Shown here: piece by piece, positions 7,606 to 10,122 of the stretch | Layout: each line of letters opens with the position of its first letter | Numbering within the stretch: position 1 is the first letter of the stretch | NCBI GenBank assembly: GCA_943704415.1 | Contig: CALSCO010001243.1 | Location: forward strand, 1-10,122 | Length of the DNA: 10,122 nucleotides | Source: Parvularia atlantis | Lineage: Eukaryota > Opisthokonta > Rotosphaerida | Reading direction: 5' to 3' | The notes under the pieces: model-generated | The model's input: only the letters and a program-made list of their open reading frames with translations | Told to the model about the DNA's origin: nothing | The model's database searches: none | Position numbers and translations under genes: made by a program

Positions 7606-8291
7606 TCACTTGTCCTGCGACCGGCCGCGCGCGGACGCGTCAGGCCACCGCCACACCCGCAGCCGCAGCACGGCGCGCGCGCACCGGCACAGCGATCTCG
7701 CCCGAGTTGATCTTGGCGTGCACGTCCCTTGGCGACTGGCCGTCGACGCGGCAGCCGACCGAGTTGGCCGTGCCGAGGATCTCCTTGACGGTGCCGGCGA
7801 AGGTGCGCGCCTGCCGCCGGCCGCGGGCGCGTTGAGAATTCGCCCGCACGTCACGACCTGGGCGCCGCACCATCGAGCGCGCGCGCATGGTCCGCGCAAT
7901 GTTGAAGATCTCCTCAAGGCTGACGTTGCCGTCGTGCTTGATGTTCTTGACCTTCTTGCGGTCGCGCGCGGGCTCCTTGAGCGCCTTGATCACGAGCGAC
8001 GACGCCGACGGCACGACCTTGACCGTGGCCACACGGTTCTGCACCGTCAGGCTCACGGTCACGCGCAGGCCCTGCGCCGGCCGCGCGTCAGCACGCGGCC
8101 GGGCCGAGCAGCACGGCCGCCGGCAGCACCTTCCACTCGCCCGTGGCCTTGGCGATGTCGTCGCCGACCTTCTTGGGCGAGAGACCGAGCGGGCCGATCT
8201 TGGGCGCGAGCGACGAGCCACCGGGCACCTCGCCGCCCGTGACGCGCAGGTTGACGATCACGATCGCCGTCGGGTCGAGCTTGGGGCCCAT
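7606..8291 (-). CDS. RPL12: Cytosolic large-subunit ribosomal protein uL11 (RPL12), four exons
   Basis: uL11 binds the GTPase-associated centre of the large rRNA at the base of the stalk and takes part in elongation-factor action. Exons are 8291-8130, 8071-7871, 7810-7685 and 7614-7606. The spliced protein is 165 aa, the usual eukaryotic length. It begins [20 protein letters not shown] and carries [19 protein letters not shown] around 29-47 (N-terminal domain), [13 protein letters not shown] at 55-67, [20 protein letters not shown] near 74-93 and [19 protein letters not shown] near 127-145 (C-terminal RNA-binding domain). Introns are 58, 60 and 70 nt, all GT-AG. The last exon carries only GAC AAG TGA. 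Without it the frame would run to a TGA at 7642-7640 with an unusual Arg/Ala tail, whereas splicing gives GEIAVPDK, close to the GEIEIPEN end of plant uL11. Paralogues for mitochondria or plastids are excluded by the eukaryote-type sequence. Confidence 0.97.
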
Positions 8292-8296
8292 GGGTG

Positions 8297-8332
8297 CGGA
8301 TGGACGCGGATGGCCTGCGGATGCGCCGGATG
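8297..8332. promoter_or_regulatory. Four phased CGGATG motifs just upstream of uL11
   Basis: CGGATG occurs at 8297, 8307, 8318 and 8327 (CATCCG on the uL11 strand), with spacings of 10, 11 and 9 bp, close to one helical turn, and a near-copy CGGATT at 8339. The cluster lies 6-42 bp upstream of the uL11 ATG, so it is in the leader or core promoter. It may bind a factor or simply be a short repeat. Confidence 0.5.
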
Positions 8333-8354
8333 CGCGCGCGGATTGAGCCCTGCG

Positions 8355-8382
8355 GCGCGTGCGGCGCGTGCGGCGCGTGCGG
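8355..8382. repeat. Left arm of a 28 bp perfect inverted repeat
   Basis: This arm is itself a 9 bp tandem repeat, GCGGCGCGT about three times. It is the exact reverse complement of 8603-8630, 220 bp away. Together the arms enclose the 51 bp tandem repeats. Confidence 0.85.
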
Positions 8383-8425
8383 GCGGCGCGCGATGGCGCA
8401 CCAGTCGAAAGAGACCTGGCCCCTG

Positions 8426-8540
8426 TGCGCTCATGTTTCCCCTCGACCGGTGGACAGGCGATCTTACGGCGCAGCCTGCGCTCATGTTTCCACTCCACCA
8501 GTGGACAGGCGATCTTACGGCGCAGCCTGCGCTCATGTTT
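8426..8540. repeat. 51 bp tandem repeat, two full units and a partial third
   Basis: Units are 8426-8476, 8477-8527 and 8528-8540. Each unit starts TGCGCTCATGTTTC and ends GGCGATCTTACGGCGCAGCC. The units are nearly identical apart from a few changes in the middle. The period is divisible by three, so open frames appear through the repeat on both strands, but no protein family is apparent. It lies 135-249 bp upstream of the uL11 start codon. Confidence 0.9.
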
Positions 8541-8576
8541 CAAGCGGTCGAGAGTCGATGGCCACGTGGCGGTGCG

Positions 8577-8601
8577 CCTCTCCTCTCTCTCTCCCCTTCC
8601 T
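8577..8601. repeat. 25 nt uninterrupted pyrimidine tract
   Basis: CT-rich on the + strand and GA-rich on the uL11 strand, it sits directly beside the right inverted-repeat arm. Such tracts are common in promoters and may exclude nucleosomes. Confidence 0.6.
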
Positions 8602-8602
8602 G

Positions 8603-8630
8603 CCGCACGCGCCGCACGCGCCGCACGCGC
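8603..8630. repeat. Right arm of the 28 bp perfect inverted repeat
   Basis: It consists of GCCGCACGC units in tandem and is an exact reverse complement of 8355-8382. Related CCCGCACGCG units extend to about 8645. Confidence 0.85.
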
Positions 8631-8645
8631 CCGCACGCGCCCGCC

Positions 8646-9427
8646 CCCCGCTCACGAGGACGAACCGAAAATCCAACGCCCAGGCGCGCCACCGCGCGCG
8701 CTGCGGAGACTGATAGCTGCCGAGTGACCCCGCCCGCTTCGCCCCCCTCCGTCCCCTCGCCCTCTGCGCGCCGCGCACCGCCCGCTCACCGCCCGCGCGC
8801 CCGCCCGCGCCACAGACCGCGCTGAGGCGGACGACGGCGGACCGGCGCGTCAGGTGCGTGCGGCGGGGGCGGGGGCGCGGGCGCGGGCACGGGCTCCGAT
8901 GAAGAGGACCACTTTTCCCGAAACCGAACCGGCCCCCGTCCCAGCCGGGGCGGGGCGCGCCGCTCATGAGGCCAAACCCACTACACCAAGTTTCAGCCTT
9001 GTCAGAGGAGCCTTCTTCTGCCGTCTCTCTGTTGCGGCGTGTGCTCGCGCCCGCTCTGTGCTCACTCATGGCGCACAGCGCCGACGGCGGACGCGGCTCG
9101 CGACAGCGCCATGTATCGATGACCCGCCACCCCGCACAACAAAGGACGGCAGGGCCGACAGCGGGCGCACGCGCCTCACCGCGGGCACGACCGACACGAA
9201 GCGGTGCGTCCCAACCCACCCGCCACACATGTCGCGCGCGACGGGAGGAAACACACGAGACGGGCGGACAGAAGCGGGGCGCATCACAACCCCCCGCGAT
9301 ACTGTTGAATGTCTCTGTTCCGGCCGCTCCTGCGGCTCTGATCGCTCTGCACGGCTGTGCCGCTCCCCGCTGCCCCGCGCCCGGCGCCACCGGACACGAT
9401 TGCTGACGCGGGTTCGTCGCTGCGCAG
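8646..9427. other. GC-rich intergenic region, no gene supported
   Basis: This stretch lies between uL11 (-) and the partial + strand gene ending at 9747, so it probably holds their promoters. Long open frames cross it on both strands, but they are what very GC-rich DNA gives by chance: Arg/Ala/Pro-rich translations with weak third-position bias. The + strand run at 8864-8893 has at least four G tracts and fits a G-quadruplex motif. First exons of the following gene may be hidden here but could not be fixed. Confidence 0.5.
8864..8893 (+). other. G-quadruplex-like motif
   Basis: Five closely spaced runs of three to five G, separated by short C/CGC/CAC loops, meet the usual pattern for a four-tract G-quadruplex. 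It lies in the putative promoter region. Confidence 0.6.
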
Positions 9428-9747
9428 ACCGGCGGCATCCAACTGTTGGCACGTGCTTCACGGCGCCGCATCAGGGCCTCGCCGCCGTGTACGCCGGCGA
9501 TGTTGCCGACCGAGATTGTCCGTCGACGAAGGCGCTGCGCAGCGTGCGGCCGGCGGTCAAAACGGTCTGCGCGCAATAGGGCAAGGCGCTCGAGGCCGCG
9601 TACGAGGTGCTTTCGCCCAACGGCCACTACGGCTATGCCGCATGTGGCACAGTCGTGGTGGCACGGTCATGGGCGCCCGTGGACGTGCAGGACTACGTCA
9701 TTGACCCGACGAGCGACGTCTGCTTTTCGCGCTGCCTCGCCGCCTGA
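9428..9747 (+). CDS. C-terminal part of an unrecognised gene, with in-frame TAG
   Basis: From 9580 to the TGA at 9745-9747 the frame reads GKALEAAYEVLSPNGHYGYA, then a segment with RSWAPVDVQDYVIDPTSD, and ends CFSRCLAA. Third positions are strongly G/C and the residue mix is protein-like. The same frame upstream, from an AG at 9426-9427, also looks coding (GTCFTAPHQGLAAVYAGD) but is closed by a TAG at 9577-9579 exactly where GGC AAG begins. The simplest reading is an intron ending at that TAG. A donor GTTGCC at 9502 would give 78 nt and keep the frame; 9487 would give 93 nt. A pseudogene or read-through is also possible. The 5' part was not found. The motif AAYEVLS slightly recalls a J-domain helix, but nothing else supports that. 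It is convergent with the next gene. Confidence 0.5.
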
Positions 9748-9855
9748 TGAGTCTCGCCGTCCGTCAAGCGAGTGATATGACTTGTTCCCCCGCGCGTGCC
9801 CAGTGCTGTCTTCCGTCCCTCTTGTCCCTTCGTATTTCCATAGCGGCGCTGGCAC
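9748..9855. other. 108 bp convergent spacer
   Basis: It separates the stop of the + strand gene (9747) from the stop of the minus-strand gene (9856). It is less GC-rich and T-rich in its right half, as expected of overlapping 3' UTRs. No gene was seen. Confidence 0.6.
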
Positions 9856-10122
9856 TCACACCATGAACGAGCCGGGCTGCAGACTGGCCTGGCTGGCACG
9901 GCTGAGCTCGGGCGAGCTGTTGGCGCGTGCGCGCTGGTGAGACAGACGGTACGCAGTGAGCACAACACACCGGCTCGGCATGGCCATCATCGCGAGCTCG
10001 GTGGACGAGGACGAGAGACGCGTGTCGGTCGTGGACGACATGAAGAGCGCGTCCATGCCGTGCGCGTCCTTGCGCTTGCCGCTGAGACGCATCGTCATGA
10101 GCACGATCAGCCGGCGCAGCAC
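9856..10122 (-). CDS. 3' part of an unrecognised gene running off the right edge
   Basis: The frame is open from the window edge to a TGA at 9858-9856. It begins RRLIVLMTMRLSGKRKDAHG, has a Ser/Thr-rich stretch (MSSTTDTRLSSSSTE) and ends SRASQASLQPGSFMV. Nearly every codon ends in G or C except a short stretch between AMPSR and RARAN (about 9974-9938), which looks intron-like (GT...CACCAG). However, it is only 30-37 nt long, and the frame-keeping variants are 30 or 33 nt, shorter than any secure intron here, so it may simply be translated. I do not recognise the family. The internal ATGs are not starts; the true start lies outside the window. Confidence 0.55.
   Translation of the reverse strand: MLRRLIVLMTMRLSGKRKDAHGMDALFMSSTTDTRLSSSSTELAMMAMPSRCVVLTAYRLSHQRARANSSPELSRASQASLQPGSFMV

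Noticed and set aside
8426-8540. CRISPR-like array
   Set aside because: There are only two and a bit directly adjacent 51 bp units without spacers, in a eukaryotic genome; it is a tandem repeat.
8292-8636. In-frame N-terminal extension of uL11 through the 51 bp repeats
   Set aside because: uL11 starts at MGPK in line with MPPK of other eukaryotes, and the extension is repeat-derived with no conserved residues.
7887-8825. + strand open frame of 312 codons over uL11 and its upstream repeats
   Set aside because: It is antisense to uL11 exons and runs through tandem repeats; it looks like a chance frame.
8533-9627. Minus-strand open frame of 364 codons over the intergenic region
   Set aside because: The translation is Arg/Ala/Gly-rich and family-less with weak third-position bias, and it overlaps the more protein-like + strand segment at 9580-9747.
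9580-9650. J-domain (DnaJ) based on AAYEVLS
   Set aside because: No HPD motif or preceding J-domain helices are visible, and the following sequence does not fit the fold.

Overview
This is a GC-rich nuclear window from a eukaryote with compact, intron-dense genes. The evidence is threefold: two trans-Golgi trafficking genes (AP-4 sigma, VPS54), a cytosolic ribosomal protein gene of eukaryotic type (uL11/RPL12), and about 31 short introns (roughly 47-76 nt) that must be removed to restore conserved proteins. AP-4 is missing from most fungi. The high GC, tiny introns and frequent GC-AG introns suggest a GC-rich protist, perhaps a microalga such as a haptophyte or pelagophyte. The lineage is inference only.

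Layout. 1-595: no gene identified with confidence; a possible + strand C-terminus (2-106) and a coding-like minus-strand tail (305-413). 596-1327 (-): AP-4 sigma, five exons, one of only 12 nt. 1328-1547: a 220 bp divergent promoter. 1548-5493 (+): VPS54 of the GARP tether, 18 exons, about 997 aa. 5494-5900: intergenic, but with a coding-like minus-strand segment at 5639-5741. 5901-7535 (+): unrecognised protein with an EF-hand-like N-terminal part and a coiled-coil tail. 7606-8291 (-): uL11, four exons, 165 aa. 8292-8645: uL11 upstream region with a phased CGGATG cluster, 51 bp tandem repeats and a 28 bp inverted repeat. 8646-9427: GC-rich intergenic DNA. 9428-9747 (+): C-terminal part of an unrecognised gene with an in-frame TAG. 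9856-10122 (-): 3' part of an unrecognised gene running off the window.

Functionally, AP-4 (cargo export from the trans-Golgi network) and GARP/VPS54 (tethering of endosome-derived vesicles to the same compartment) are divergently arranged and may share regulation. The most unusual property is splicing: at least six introns appear to start with GC, the common donor is GTGCG rather than GTAAG/GTGAG, and micro-exons occur. No mobile element, CRISPR array, tRNA or rRNA gene was seen. Exon limits were derived by eye from protein-family conservation plus splice dinucleotides.
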